Origin: Caenorhabditis remanei
Lineage: Eukaryota; Nematoda; Chromadorea; Rhabditida; Rhabditidae
Assembly (NCBI RefSeq): GCF_010183535.1
Contig: NC_071328.1
Location: 6,510,001 to 6,574,000 of the forward strand
Length of the DNA: 64,000 nt
Direction of reading: 5' to 3'
Of the stretch, positions 50,501-63,322 are shown one piece after another; position 1 is the stretch's first letter; every line of letters begins with the position of its first letter. The translations under genes and the position numbers were made by a program. The notes beneath the pieces are model-generated. The model was not told where the DNA came from, searched no databases, and saw only the letters and a program-made list of their open reading frames with translations.

Positions 50501-53500
50501 TCTTCAAGCTCAAGCAAGATGTCATCGTATTGGACAGAAGAAACTTGTGAAAGTGTATCGATTGATCACATCGAATACCTACGAAAGAGAGATGTTTGAT
50601 AAGGCTTCTTTGAAATTAGGTCTCGATAAAGCCGTACTTCAATCCACGACGGCATTGAAAGCAGAAGGAACCGCGCTGAGTAAAAAGGATGTTGAGGAGT
50701 TGTTGAAGAAGGGAGCTTACGGATCAATTATGGATGAAGAGAATGAGTCTGCGAAGTTTAATGAAGAAGATATTGAGACAATTTTGCAACGAAGAACTCA
50801 GACGATTACTCTTGAAGCAGGTCAAAAAGGATCTCTTTTCGCAAAAGCCACATTCAATTCCACTCATAATAAAGGAGATGACATTGATATTGATGATCCT
50901 GAATTCTGGACGAAGTGGGCTGAAAAAGCACAAGTTGACGTCGAGAAGGCCACTGCAACTCCAGATGGAAGAGAACTGATTCTGGAGGAGCCACGTAAAC
51001 GGACGAAACGATTCGAAGAGAACAAGATTGATGAAGTTGATTCAGATGGAAGTGAAGAATCTGGAAAGAGGAAAAGAGGAAATGGAGAGAAGAGAAAGAG
51101 AAGGAAAGGAGATGATGAAGATGGTGATTACTCGGGAAGTTATCGTCCAGATGAGTTGGCAACCAGCAAAGCAGAATACTTCAAAGTCGAGAAAGTCCTT
51201 GCCCAATATGGATGGGGACGATGGGAAGATATTCGAAAGTACGGAGAACTCGAAATCGATATCCAGGATATTGAGCACATGTGTCGTACTCTTCTTCTTC
51301 ATTGCGTTCGTGAATTCAGAGGAGATGATCGTGTCAGACAATTCGTTTTCAACTTGATCAAACCACAAGAATTCTCTGACAAGAAGATTGGTGCTGGATC
51401 GATGTACAGTCAAGGATGGGCGGCTCTCCCTGAATTCAATCCACCGAGTTTTGCACTGGATTCAGCATTCCAACGACACGTTCATCGACATGCAAATAAG
51501 TTGATGCAGAAAATTGATATGTTGAAACATCTAGAGACTCATATCATTGGAGATGAACGTGCACTTGTTGAGGATATGAGTGTCAAGTGGTCGGATATCA
51601 AACTGAAAGAAATGCCAATTGTATCGGAGACATTTGTGGACGGATGGGATTCTGATTGTGACAAATGTTTCTTGATTGGATGTTGGAGACATGGATTGGA
51701 GAACTATGAAGCTATCCGTGCTGATGAAAATCTCTGTTTCAATGACAAAAATTTGCCGATGTGGCCGGGTCAAGCTGAATTCTGGGTTAGATTCCGACGA
51801 CTTCTTCTGACTTCTCAACGAAGTGTTCATGATCCAGTCTATGATAAACTGAAATGGACGAAACGAGAGGAACAAGAATTCATTCGAGTTCTTCGATCGT
51901 TTGGAGTCAAGAATCAGAAGACTGAATCAGCGATGGAAGACTGGAATTCATTCCGTGCATTTTCACCGATTCTCGAGAAGAAGAGTGACGACGAATGCCA
52001 TGAACAGTTCATGTGTGTACTGGCAATGTGTAGAAGAGCTCAAGGAAATAACGATTTGAAGCCGATTGATCTGAAAAGAGCAATGTCGATTGACCCGATG
52101 CCACATCGCAAAGCAATCAAGATGCTCAATCGAATTAATGTGATTCGGAAGGTGCATTTGTTGGCTGAAAGTCTTGAAGTAGCAGATCTTTCGATTTGTG
52201 AAACGACTGGAATGCCAAGTGGATGGAGCAGTCAACACGATAAGGAGCTCATCGAGATTTGTGATCAATGTGGATTGGATCAGTTGGCAGCGAATGTTTT
52301 GAATAAACCTGCATTCACAAAGGTTAGTTTCAAAATTTCAACAAGTGTTAACACATCATTAACTTTAATAAATTTCAGATCGTTCGCCCATCCGAGACCA
52401 CACTCCTCCGTCGTGTCATCGAGATCGTGACCACTGTCGAAGCTGGAAAATGGTGCGGAGTTGGTGACGTAGAATCCGTCAATGACAGTGACACTGAAGA
52501 GAAGAAGGACATGGCGACAGTTGCAGCAGCTCAAGCTCAATTCCTACGACTCCAACAGCAACAACAAGCATCCGTGACTCCAAGTTCATCAGCATCAAGA
52601 AAAGGAAATCGGAAACGACCGAATAATGATAATGATGCAAAGATGAGAGCAATGCAACAGATGCTGATGGGTCAAGGAGGGGCAAATGACTACGCGAGTA
52701 TGCTTGCTCTGATGTTGATGCCTCAGATGATGGCTTCAACTGGAACACAGAATATGACTGCTGCTCAGCAACAAACGATCAGTCAGATGCTCACGATGCT
52801 CATTGCTGGAGCAGTTCAACAACAACAGCAACAAGCTCAGCAACAACAACAGCCAAGTACATCAAAAGCAAGCAGTCAACAGGCTCAAGCTCAAGCTCAG
52901 GCTCAAGCTGCTGCGATTGCATTGGCTCAAGCTGCTGCTGCTCAATCGACTTCATCTGCATCTTCAAGTGCCGAACAACAGCAACAGCAACAAATTCTTG
53001 AGGCAATCCTTGCAATGTCTATGAATCCAGCTGCACTCGCTTCATTAACTGGACAATCTTCTACTGGAACATCCACTCCGTCTGCTCAAAAGAAGACAAA
53101 ACCATCTGCAACTCCAAAGGAATCCACATCTTCTGCAACTGCTGCAGCATCTGCCCAAGCAGCTGCGATAGCCGCTGCTGCCGCTGCTGCTCAACAACAA
53201 CAGCAACAACAACAGGCTCAGCAGGCTCAACAAGCACAACAGGCAGCTCAACAGGCAGCGCAACAAGCACAAGCTCAACAAGTTGTCAAGAGTCAAGAGG
53301 AATTGTTAATTCTTCGAATTCTGGAGATTGCTGGAGTTGGAATGACTGAACTTGCGAAACTGAATACAATGTCGAAGGATGCAAAGATTCCAATGATCCA
53401 TAAGTCAACGAAAGAGCCACTTCCCGATTCAAAACGTCCACAAATCCGAGATCTCACTGTATTTGCAATGTCGAATCCAGAGTGGACGATTGATCTTTCA

Positions 53501-54759
53501 CTATTCAATGAAATGACTGGAACTGGTACTGGATCAGGAGCAGCTTTATCTGGAGCTGCTGTCGCCGCCGCTAAAGCAGCAAGTAGTCGACCGACTCCAG
53601 TGGCCACTCCCAAACCAGCAACACCGAAAGTCGAACTGAAATCCGAGCCTCAGACTCCGGCTGCATCTGCCACGTGTAACATCAAAGTTGGAAATTCTCT
53701 CCAATTCGAAGATATGATTGCTGTATTCAATCGAAAGACTGGTGAGCCATTGGCAGCAACGAGATGGCCGAAAACAACTGAATTGTCATCTTGGTTGGAT
53801 GCTAATCCAGATTACAATGTCCACTCTCAAAGTGCGTTACTTGCTCATTTGACACTTGGAGGGAAGCATAGTGACCGTATTGGAGGAGAATCCACGATTC
53901 AAACACCTTCTGTTCCATCTACACCTGCTCCTTCATTGACTCCATCCACGTCGGCTGCTGCTGCAAATGCCCAATTGATGGCTCTGGCTGCTGCACAACA
54001 AGTACAACAACAACAGAGTGCTGCAGCAACGAGTTCAGCCAAGTCTAGAAGTGGTAAGTTCATCGAATCTCTGAATTTGAACAATCTGAACAATTTCCTT
54101 ATTTTCAGCCACTGCCGCCGCTCAAGCAGCAGCTCAAGCAGCCGCTTCTCAACAAGATGCCATGGCGAAGTCGCAATTGGAGATGATGCAAATGCAATTA
54201 ATCCTTCAACAGTACCAACAAGCAGCCGCCATTCAACAAATAATGTATGGTGGATACGGTATGCAATCCAACGCATCCTCTTCATCAACTGCTAATGCTG
54301 CATCGATGGCTGCAATGATTGCTGCTGCTCAAGCTGCTCAGACTCAAGCATCTGTCCCAAGTACACCGACAACATCGAAACAGGTAAGATTTAATCATTT
54401 TCAAACATAAATCACACTTCTTTTCCTTCCAGAAGTTCCAATCGGTTGCCTCCACTCCTTCCACATCAACCGCCGCCACAACATCAGTTGCTGCCACGTC
54501 TTCCACACCATCTACGTCATCTGCCGCTGCTCAAGCAGCCACGTCATCATCATCATCTGGATCGGCAGAAGACATCAATCCACTTCTGTTGAGTGCATTA
54601 CTTCAGAATCCCGCAGTTCTTCAACAAATGATGGTTTCGGATCCGAATACTCTGCTTCTTCTGACTGCTGCAGCTCAACAACAGGCTCAACAACAGCAGC
54701 AACAGTCTCAGAAGAAAGACGGTCAACAACCGGCTGCCAAAAAGTCAAAACACCCGTAG
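44518..54759 (+). CDS. chd-7: CHD7-type chromodomain helicase (Kismet family), with an apparent frame break in exon 2
   Basis: Ten exons (44518-44527, 44801-45200, 45665-46138, 46193-46861, 46963-49091, 49193-50307, 50389-52322, 52379-54053, 54109-54383, 54433-54759) encode about 3000 residues. A Gln/Pro-rich N-terminus and an acidic region precede two chromodomains near residues 1070-1180 ([36 protein letters not shown]). The SNF2 ATPase has Walker A DEMGLGKT, the DEAH box [10 protein letters not shown] and motif [20 protein letters not shown]-like helices follow, then two BRK domains near residues 2580 and 2690 and a poly-Ala/Gln tail. It is an ATP-dependent nucleosome remodeller. All junctions are in phase except within exon 2, where the upstream frame (ending [11 protein letters not shown], then TGA) and the downstream frame ([12 protein letters not shown]) differ by one base. 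Confidence 0.95.
45439..45545. repeat. Small hairpin repeat, copy 2, in chd-7 intron 2
   Basis: CTTACAACTGCGCTCCACCG and CGGTTTTGGTAGAGCGCGATTGTAAG form imperfect inverted arms about 60 bp apart. The GCGCTC-CACCG/GGTAGAGCGC core is shared with the hairpin at 41703-41803. It is a dispersed non-autonomous repeat. Confidence 0.65.
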
Positions 54760-55612
54760 TTTCCTCCTCTCCCTCACCTGTTTAATATCGTGTTCCCATA
54801 ACTCTTGTGTATTGAAAATTGCTCAATTTTATCATATTGATTCAATAATTTCCCAATCTTCCCCCTATCCAAATATATCCCTTTTCTCTTCCTAAACATC
54901 CGGTTACTTCTATGTATTTTATTTATGTGTGCACTCTTTTCGATTACTGTAATGGGTTATGTCTACCTGGCCGGGATACTGCACATTACAAAATGCGAAA
55001 GAAAAAACTAAACTGGTGCATCTCATTCTTTCTTCCATTCTCAATACAAAATATCTCTATTCTTTCTTCAACTCTCTCTCTCTCTTATTTCGGGCAATTT
55101 CTCTTTCTGTCTATTTTACAGACAAAAAGAGACAAAAACATGTGAGATTTCATGATGATTTATATGTATTCCTTGACTATCCACTCCTATCCATTCTTGT
55201 TTTATTTATGTGATCTCTGGATGAAATCCCCCCAACCCCAACTCTTCAACTTGTTTGAAAAGCCCCAGTTTCCATATTCTCTTTCTCTTTTTGTGAATTA
55301 TTTATTAAATTCTAAGAAAACAATCATAACGATTGCAATAAAAAATTTAAAATTAAATTCGTTTCGTCATTATTTCACAGATACCAGAACAAATAAGGGA
55401 TTAGGTGAACCAATCAGTTGGAAGCTGATACTTATTATCTGGAAAATCTTGAATAAATGTTGCTTTCGTAAATAAACCAAGAGAAACTTCGACAGTTCGT
55501 CCAGGAGCCAGAAACCTTTCATCTCAGTTTTCACTTTTTCTACATTTCCATCTCTGAAATTTCACTAAACTGATTTTTTCTAATCAAAACAAATCCGTTT
55601 TCAGACATTCCA
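54760..55612 (+). other. chd-7 3' region and possible intercistronic spacer
   Basis: AATAAA signals lie at 55452-55457 and 55471-55476. An acceptor CCGTTTTCAG ends at 55604, eight bases before the next ATG. The distance of about 130 bp from poly(A) signal to acceptor is typical of Caenorhabditis operon spacers that receive SL2 trans-splicing. Confidence 0.45.
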
Positions 55613-55897
55613 ATGCTCTCCAAACTCCCCAAACCACCTGATTATAATGAAGAAGCTGACGTAGAAGCTGAACAGCAAAAAACTAATTTTTTACTTACCG
55701 TGGGGTTTAATCTTCACTATGTATGCAAAATAGTGCACATGTCTCCGGAAGCACGAATTCCATTGATTCATCGAGTTACAAATGAGAATATTCCAACGAA
55801 TGAGAGACCAAGAAATGAAGATATTGTTCAGTTTTTAAAAACACATCCAGAATGGAAACTTGACACTGATTTGTTTTCTCTGATGGATATAGACTGA
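55613..55897 (+). CDS. Stand-alone BRK-domain mini-protein downstream of chd-7
   Basis: A single exon encodes 94 residues. The core, SPEARIPLIHR...ERPRNEDIVQFLKTHPEWKLD, matches the BRK consensus seen in CHD7-type proteins (xRIPVIN, APKxxDLxEWLxxHPxYxVD). It also aligns across its length with the first BRK of chd-7 ([11 protein letters not shown]...[18 protein letters not shown]), including the shared LF-x-x-M end. It is therefore probably a duplicated chd-7 fragment. It may be the second gene of an operon with chd-7. Alternatively it is a 3' exon of a chd-7 isoform: its acceptor phase fits the exon ending at 54053 (one-base overhang). BRK domains occur in CHD and Brahma-type remodellers; the function of an isolated one is unknown. 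Confidence 0.7.
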   Translation: MLSKLPKPPDYNEEADVEAEQQKTNFLLTVGFNLHYVCKIVHMSPEARIPLIHRVTNENIPTNERPRNEDIVQFLKTHPEWKLDTDLFSLMDID

Positions 55898-58800
55898 ATT
55901 GAAGTTGATTCTGGTGTAATTTTTGATTCTTCATGGATTTTATACTTGTGATAAAGTTTTTCTCGATTCGAATCTGTTGCACCCATTTCCAGTATTTCGT
56001 TTCTCTGAAACCTCCATTATGTGATTTTACGAGAACTTCATCATGAACATTAAACAATTTTCTGAAGTTTCTGTTTCGACTTAAAACTTTATTTTTTTCA
56101 CAAATCGACGAAGTTCGAGTGTAACCGTTCTGCTACAACTACAAAATTGGAATCCTGTTAACTTTTGAATTCGTTAAAACTATTCATAAAGTATTGATAA
56201 TCCGTTTGATAATTACATTCAGAAAGAACACCACTTCCAATGAGAAACTCTATGCGTCTTCATTCATCTTGTGATCTTCAAAAATTACTCAACACTTTAC
56301 TCGTGAAAAAAATCGAGATGTTTGACTTCCAAACCGCACCAAATCTCTCTTGATATTCCGTTGAGAAATCCAGGATCAGCTCAACTTTGAACTTCTCAAA
56401 AGCCCGTTTTCCATTTCATTTTATTGCTTTTCCTATATTCTTTCTCATGATTTCTGGTCGTGGTCCCAGAATCCATTCAAACTTTTTCTCTTTTTTTTCT
56501 TCTTCACATTACAAAGTGTGAAAACAGGTGCATTCTTTTTCTTCCTTTTCTTCTCTCGTTTCTCTTCGTTTTCTTTTCATTTTTCAGCTGGCTATAAGTC
56601 ATATAACTGGCTTCCATGTGCCATTTTGAACAACTCTTTTCGTCAGTTTTCTGGAGAACTTTTTTTTTTTTTTGGATTTTTGAAAAAAAAACGGGCAGGT
56701 TCTAGTTTAGAACGGAGATTTGAACAAGAGAGGGATTCTGAGAATCTGAAAATCTGAAAAGTAGCCGAGTCTTACTGTTTTGATCCATATGAAAGATGAT
56801 CCTAATTCAAGGAATACCGAATTTTTTCCATCTGAAAATAAAATTTATAGATGGCTCTAGAATTGGAAAAGTTCTTTGAAACTATTCTTGAAACATCAAA
56901 TGATTCAAATCTTTTTCATTGGAATAGTCAATTCCAGATCCAGTTTTTTTCTTGTTTCCTTCTCTCGAATACACCATTTTCGAGATAAAATCAAACATGT
57001 GTTTTTGCGTGAAAACATGTGATTTGAACGAACTTTCAAAATGGTAAATATACGAATACAATCTGGAATTTGGAGCATAATCTCATTGAATACAGCTGAA
57101 GTGTATAGTTTCTTCATTAAGAATTTTCCCTGGAGAGCTACAAATATTAATTCATTTCTGTCAATACAATAACAGAAAAGGGAAGAAGAAGAATACGAAT
57201 TCTCTCACACCCTATAATTTTGTTCCCCAAAGAGCTTTATTTTCTAGACAAGAATTCGTCGCTTAGCGACTCGAAAAAAAGGTATTTCCTCGCGTTGAAT
57301 ATTTCAGTATTCGTATCACTTAAAAAACAGCTTTTTCTGAGATTTCTAGAATTGAGAAGTTTTCAGAAATGCTGTAGATTTGGCTTCTCGATTTTGTTGC
57401 TATTTTCTATTTTTGGAAAAACATTAGAGACGAAGAGGGAAGAATCCAAAGTAATGGATACAGTAAAAGTTATCCATCGTTCACTTTTGCCAGTTTGGTG
57501 TTGTCTTATTTTAGTTGATGAGATTTGCCTTCTCAGTAAATAATCAGAAAATCCAAAGTATTTGAGACAGCCTTGCCAGAGTTAGGAGTTTTTTGAGAGC
57601 CCTGATCTCCCAAAAAACGAAAATTTTCTAAAATTGAAAAACTCTCATTCACAACTGTTGAGTGAAATTCCCAATTATTTTGAATAAATATTCCGAGAAC
57701 GAGTGCACTTTCGATATTTCCTTTTCACCAAAATAGAAATAGTGCGACGACCTGAATCTTGAAAATCTAAAATCTCGAACTGTCATCTCTCGAAAATCCG
57801 GAGAGAAGCCTCATTCCAATTCAACCGGATCTGTCTCTCGTTTTCACTTTTCTCTCCTTTTTCCAACATTTTCATCTCATTTTCCTTCATCGGTTAATCA
57901 GCGCAATCGGATCTTTCAGCCCAGTGGGGTGCCCATTGTCCATCTTGCAACTTGAAGAAGGCATAGAAGAAAGAAAATGAAGAGAGAAAGGGGTGGGGTG
58001 ACTGGACCGCCTACTTTCCCTCTTCTTCTGATTTTGATCTCCTCCTGTGTGGTATAAAAATGGTCGATGAGGAAAGGAAAATGACAGTCACAAGACGACT
58101 TCCTTCTATTTATTCCTCAACTGATTCTATTTTCTATTATTCCTTCTCCAGTTTCTCGATCTCTTTGGTTGTACAAAGTGGTATGGCACTTCTCAATAGT
58201 TTGCTCATACCGCTTTTCGGCTAAAGGAATCGAGTCTTTGGTGTCATTAATACATAATCAGTGAGTAAGTTTTCATAATGAAAATACAATACAATAAAGG
58301 TAAGTAGATTTAAAAATAAGTTACTAATAAATTAAGCTAATATAAATCTAACATACTATTGTATAAGAAAAAATGCAAAAGTGGCTTTTGGTAGTGTTAA
58401 TTGGGAGAGCAGAGAGAGTACAGGAAAAAACTTTGGTAAAAGATTATTGCTTTTGAGGAAAACGCATCGGGAGCAAAGAAATTTTTGAAAGTAGAGATTA
58501 TAGACATAGAAGTTAGTAAAGCATATTCTTAAATACATGAATTTGGGCACAGGGACCTGACGAGAAGGGCAACGAAAAAGGTGAGGGATTGAAAGAGTGG
58601 GGAAGGAAATATGAAAATCTTCAGTTCAGGCTACAAATTTCTATGAAGTTTCTAAAAAGAAATAAAGCTAGTTCTAAAAGTTAACACATTTTTCCCGGTC
58701 TGTATCAGGAAAGGGAGTCTCATAGAGACCATAAAACCTCGGAACCTTTTTCGGTAGACCTCTTTCTGGTACTTTTCAATTTCCTAAGAGAAAGTGAGAT

Positions 58801-58912
58801 TTTGAAGAAAACGGGGGCAAAGAATTGGGATGCATGGCTTGTGATGGGGGCGATTGGCAATAAAACAGCAGACAAAGACACAGAAGAAATAGGAGAAATA
58901 TAACACAATGAA
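55898..58912. other. Three-kilobase intergenic region
   Basis: The region lies between the BRK mini-gene and the unc-57 stop codon. It is AT-rich with some CT-rich tracts (about 57830-57900 and 58100-58180). Scattered ORFs have no splice or codon support. I see no RNA gene. Confidence 0.45.
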
Positions 58913-60963
58913 TTATTTAAGAGGCACCAACACCTGCACATATGTGACAGGAAACAGTCCAGTTTTTCCATTGAAACGTCCTTCATACCAATTCTCGTCG
59001 ATTTGGGAGACCAACTCAATGAGTGTGCCTTCTTTGAAATCCAATTCTCCTTCACTTTGGGCATCGAAATCGAACAGCGCTCTGCATTGTGGCTTCTGTT
59101 GTTGGGACAGTGGAGGTGGTAGTCCGCCGGGTGGTGGTCCCTGATAGGCTGGTGGCGCCTGAGGCATTCCTCCTCCGTTTTGAGCGACCTTAAACTGGGA
59201 AAACGTTCTATATTTGGAACAAAGATTGGATGATGAAACTTACGGATGATGGAACTGAATTGTGAGTCATCTCTGATGGAGCAGGAGATCTGAAACTGAA
59301 GAGATGTTTTGGAAGAGGCTTCCAGCATGCAAAACAAAACAACACAAAACAATAATACTGTCAGTTTCCGGCTATTCTCGGTTCTCTTTTCCCCGATAGA
59401 TCACTCATTCCAAACATGTTTTCGTGTCAAAGGCTCATTAAACTCTCTATTTTTCATGTCCACATCTTCCTATTCGAGGGAAAGCAAAGTCCTTTTTCCT
59501 CTTCAGAAAAACGAGGTAATCAATCATACCCGCTCTCGCGGACACATATTCATCTCTTCTCTCGTCTTGCTCTGTTTTTAATACTCGTGAATGATGCTTC
59601 ACTGCTCACTCTATACTCTCCCGATTTTATGCGCGGCGCTACAAAGAGCTTGGACCTGCAAAGATATAGGGAGAGGGAGGCATAATGCAAAATCTGCAGA
59701 ATAAAAATTATGCGAGGTCAGAAGAGAAAATGATACGTTTTAAGCATGACACCGATGTTTGGTAGAGAGTGAATCAGCAAAAAGAACAATTTGAAAATAG
59801 GGACGAGAATCAGGAATACGCCAAACATAGTCATCTACGCCACAACTACTAATTTAATTTCCGAAGCCATCATGCTACTAACCTCGATCTTGGAGTTCTA
59901 CTCTCATTTCCCAGCACTGGCAACGGCACGTGCTCCTCTCTGGGCCGTGAACCAGCATCTTTGATACGGTGACCGAGTTGTTGTTGCAGATTTTCAAGAC
60001 ATTGTGCAGTCTGTCGATGAAAATCGAGTTGCGCTTCGATGAGTGCACGTAGTTGGGAGATTTGTTCGACCTAGAAAATGAAAAATGAGTTATGAGAAGA
60101 CAGGGATTAGTTGCTTACATCATTGCTGAGCACATTGAACATTGACATTTCGGCGAGACGTTTCGATTCTTCCAGTTTTTCTTCGGCCTGAATCATTTCA
60201 TCGTCTCGTCGTTGTTGACGTTTCTTACAGTCGTAGTCAAGTCGGCGACCCTTCAGTTTTGTACGATGGTGCTGAAAATTAAGTTATTTTTCAATCGACC
60301 GAATAGTCTAAAACGGAATGTTTCGATAGTTTCAGGTTTTCAATATTTGATATTGCCATTTACGGTACAATTAAAAATATTTTCTGAATGAAAAAAAACT
60401 TACGTTCACATCCTTCAACTCATTATTCTGCAAATGCATCAAAGGGTCCAGAAAATTCTGTTTGACATTATCCTCCATTTGATACTTGATGTCAGCCATC
60501 TGTCGGTATCCTTCCGCCGCATCGTTCAATGCCTGAAAGTGTGCAAATATTTACTTTTTTACTGGCTCCAAAAATGGTTTTCTCTTATTTTTAACATGAA
60601 AAAATGTGGTTTGATGTGATGACGAACCTTTCCCAAATCGCTATTTTCGCCCAATTGTTGCCCATACTTTTGCATGACGTCAGCAAGCATTCCCTCCGTT
60701 TGCGGATATGGGGACGTCTTTGTGGTTCCGCGCACTTTCGAAAGAGCAACTTGAGTGGCCATTTTTGCACGAGTAGCAGGATTTGGTTGAAGATATTCGT
60801 TGGTACCAGCGACGAGATCCGTGACCAAATTGTATGTTGTATCAATGTTTTTCTCCATATCATTGAATACATCGTCGAGTTTTGTTGGCTCCGCAGCACC
60901 CATCGTTTCCGATAGGTACTGATTGGCCTTGTTGAATTGCTTACGCAAGCCGGAGAACGACAT
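58913..60963 (-). CDS. unc-57: Endophilin A
   Basis: Six exons (60628-60963, 60404-60532, 60119-60271, 59883-60070, 59244-59289, 58913-59194) give 377 residues, the usual endophilin size. The N-terminal amphipathic helix ([19 protein letters not shown]) and BAR domain (residues about 1-245, including [18 protein letters not shown] and [19 protein letters not shown]) bend membrane. A Pro/Ser-rich linker leads to the SH3 domain ([39 protein letters not shown]), which binds synaptojanin and dynamin. The protein works in synaptic-vesicle endocytosis. The start follows CTTTCAG, and all junctions keep phase. Confidence 0.96.
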
Positions 60964-63322
60964 TATTCTGAAAGATTTAACTCTCAAAATGTTTATGGGG
61001 AAAAGATAAACGAGAATAAGAAACATGAAGAAAAGAGATAGCATATATTTCGTGGTGCCAAATTAAAAGAGATCATAACACAAGAAATAGGGTCGTAGCT
61101 AATTATCACTCATTTTTTCAAGTGTCTATTTCAGTTCTTAATTATCTTTACTCTTCCTGGACGTGACTCTCAACGTTACGAGCTATGACAGAGATGCCAA
61201 GAATATAGTCTTAAGCCATATCATTTTCTAAAAAAGGCAAGTTGCGTCTCAGAAGTTGGAAAAGTTGCAAAGAGCAATTAAAGAAAAAGCCTTCTCTCCT
61301 CTCTCCCCCAGAAGAAAAAAGAGGTGGTTAACCATTAACTAGACCTACTTTCGTATTCCGGAAAAAGGCGGGGACGTCGGCGACAACGAAAAAGACGGAC
61401 TCTAGTAAAAGGAGAAGCACACACATATATTGGGGGAGGAGAGAAGCCGTTGTGGAGCACGGCCCTCCCACCCTCGTCATCTTCTTCTTTTTCTTCTGCT
61501 TCTCACACCGCCATCCCCACAGATGTATTGATTCAGTTATTTTCGTTTCGTTTCTTCCTTCTGTCCTCACTCTCTTTTTTTCTCCGACCTCAGTCGCCCT
61601 CTCTTCACTGCGCGAAAAGAGTAAGAGGAGTATGTGGAAAAAACTCACGAAACACACAACACACCACTTCCATCGTTCCATATCGGAGAAGAAAAGGAGG
61701 AAAAATGAGGAGGGAAGAAGACGAAGAAAAAGAAAGCCCCGAAGACGTTGACTACGTTTTTGGAAGAAAGCCAAGAGAAAACCAAAGGAAAATAAAAGAA
61801 AACGATGTTGTTGGAAGGAGGCGGAGGTTATTCTTTTCTTTTTCTCTACTATCTTTTCTCAAGAAATAGGAAAAAAGAGGAATCGGTGTGTATTTGTTTG
61901 TGCATAGCCTTTTCGTAGCCAATCTTTGTGTAGATAAGCATAATGATTGAAGATTCGGGGACGCTCAAGGGCTTTGGGATACAGGGAATACAAAAAATCA
62001 CAATCAGATTAGCTACTGAAGGCTAAAATATTAGGAATGAGCAAGAGAGAACTCTGAATGTCAGGTGGCTATTCGATGATGATAATGATCAGCAGAAAAA
62101 AAGAAGAAAAACGAAAGCGAACTTGATAACAAACGTCTCACGATAGCAAAGGTTAGGCAATAGGGCGTTGCGAAAGTGTAAATTGGAAGGAAGAAAACAG
62201 AGAGGAAAGAAAGAAAAAAGTGAGTCAGAAAACGTCTAGAAGAATCGAAACAAGATTTGAGATGTGATATCAGAATCATGGGAATAATTATGTGGAAATA
62301 CGAGTGAACATTGGAAGAGAGGGAATGGGGATATTAAACAAGAGAGAAATACAATTGGTTCTCAGGGAACTCGAAGTTGTGGAGCTAGATTTCACAAATA
62401 CTCAAACCTCTCAAAAATTTGAACTATTGAACTAGCAGAATACACTTAATTTTTTAAAACTAAACACATTTCCTTCATTTTAAAGCTTTAATTATATGGT
62501 TTGCATTCAATTATAAATCACCTGATTACAGTGAACTTGCAGAAACCACACAGACGATTGAAGGGAGTTTCTTTTACAACGGGTTAAAAATAAACAAAAA
62601 TGACTCATGGATATTCTGAAACACCATAAAATATCATGACCTCACCAGAGGTGTTCCTTCCAGTCAGCTGGCTCCAGCGTCCGCATCTTAACGTCATGGT
62701 GTTTACGTCCGATGTACATTACTTTCCGCGCAAACATTTGGGGAAAACTTTGGGAAGTTGAAATTATTTGAATTTTTTTTGATAGCTTGTTGCATTTTGA
62801 AGAAGATTTTTGAACTGATTTTTTTTGAAAAATCAAACTGTAATTAACAGGGTAAGAAAGCATGATAAATTTGTCGAATCTTCTCATCATAAAGAGTAGT
62901 GGAAGCCTGAGAGAATCAGCCTCGGATTACGGTGCTTCTATACTGTTCGCAACAGTAACATCTCAATTTTATACTAATCTGGCTCTGAGCAATTCAAATA
63001 AAACAAAATTTTGATTTTCCAAAATTCCAAATTTTCTACGTCATCATTTCTCGTCTCGTTTCTCTGTACCCTCTCGTTTCCAAATACTATCTCGCCGTTC
63101 TTCAACATCTCTGTGTCTCTCTTGAGCCGTTTATGTCTCGCATCGACCCCAATACTATGTCTCTTCCTCGTGCCGGTTCGTTCCCATTCCTATACATTTT
63201 CTTACACTGAACCGTTCATTTTTTAAAGATGTTTGCTTCCTGCGACTCTTCGTTTTGTATAACTTCGTCCTCTTAATCGTGATACAGTTAAATACTGGTC
63301 AGTTTTTCAGACTGGTGGCCCG
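60964..63322. other. Divergent intergenic region between unc-57 and the last gene
   Basis: 2.36 kb holding two divergent promoters. GA-rich and CT-rich tracts occur at about 61260-61320, 61440-61880 and 62190-62240. A 31-codon minus-strand ORF (about 62645-62737) with a good GTGAGG donor near its end is the only coding-like signal. I could not connect it to another exon. Confidence 0.45.

Noticed and set aside
61328..61869. Overlapping ORFs upstream of unc-57
   Set aside because: Low-complexity GA/CT sequence with open frames on both strands, no acceptor sites or homology.
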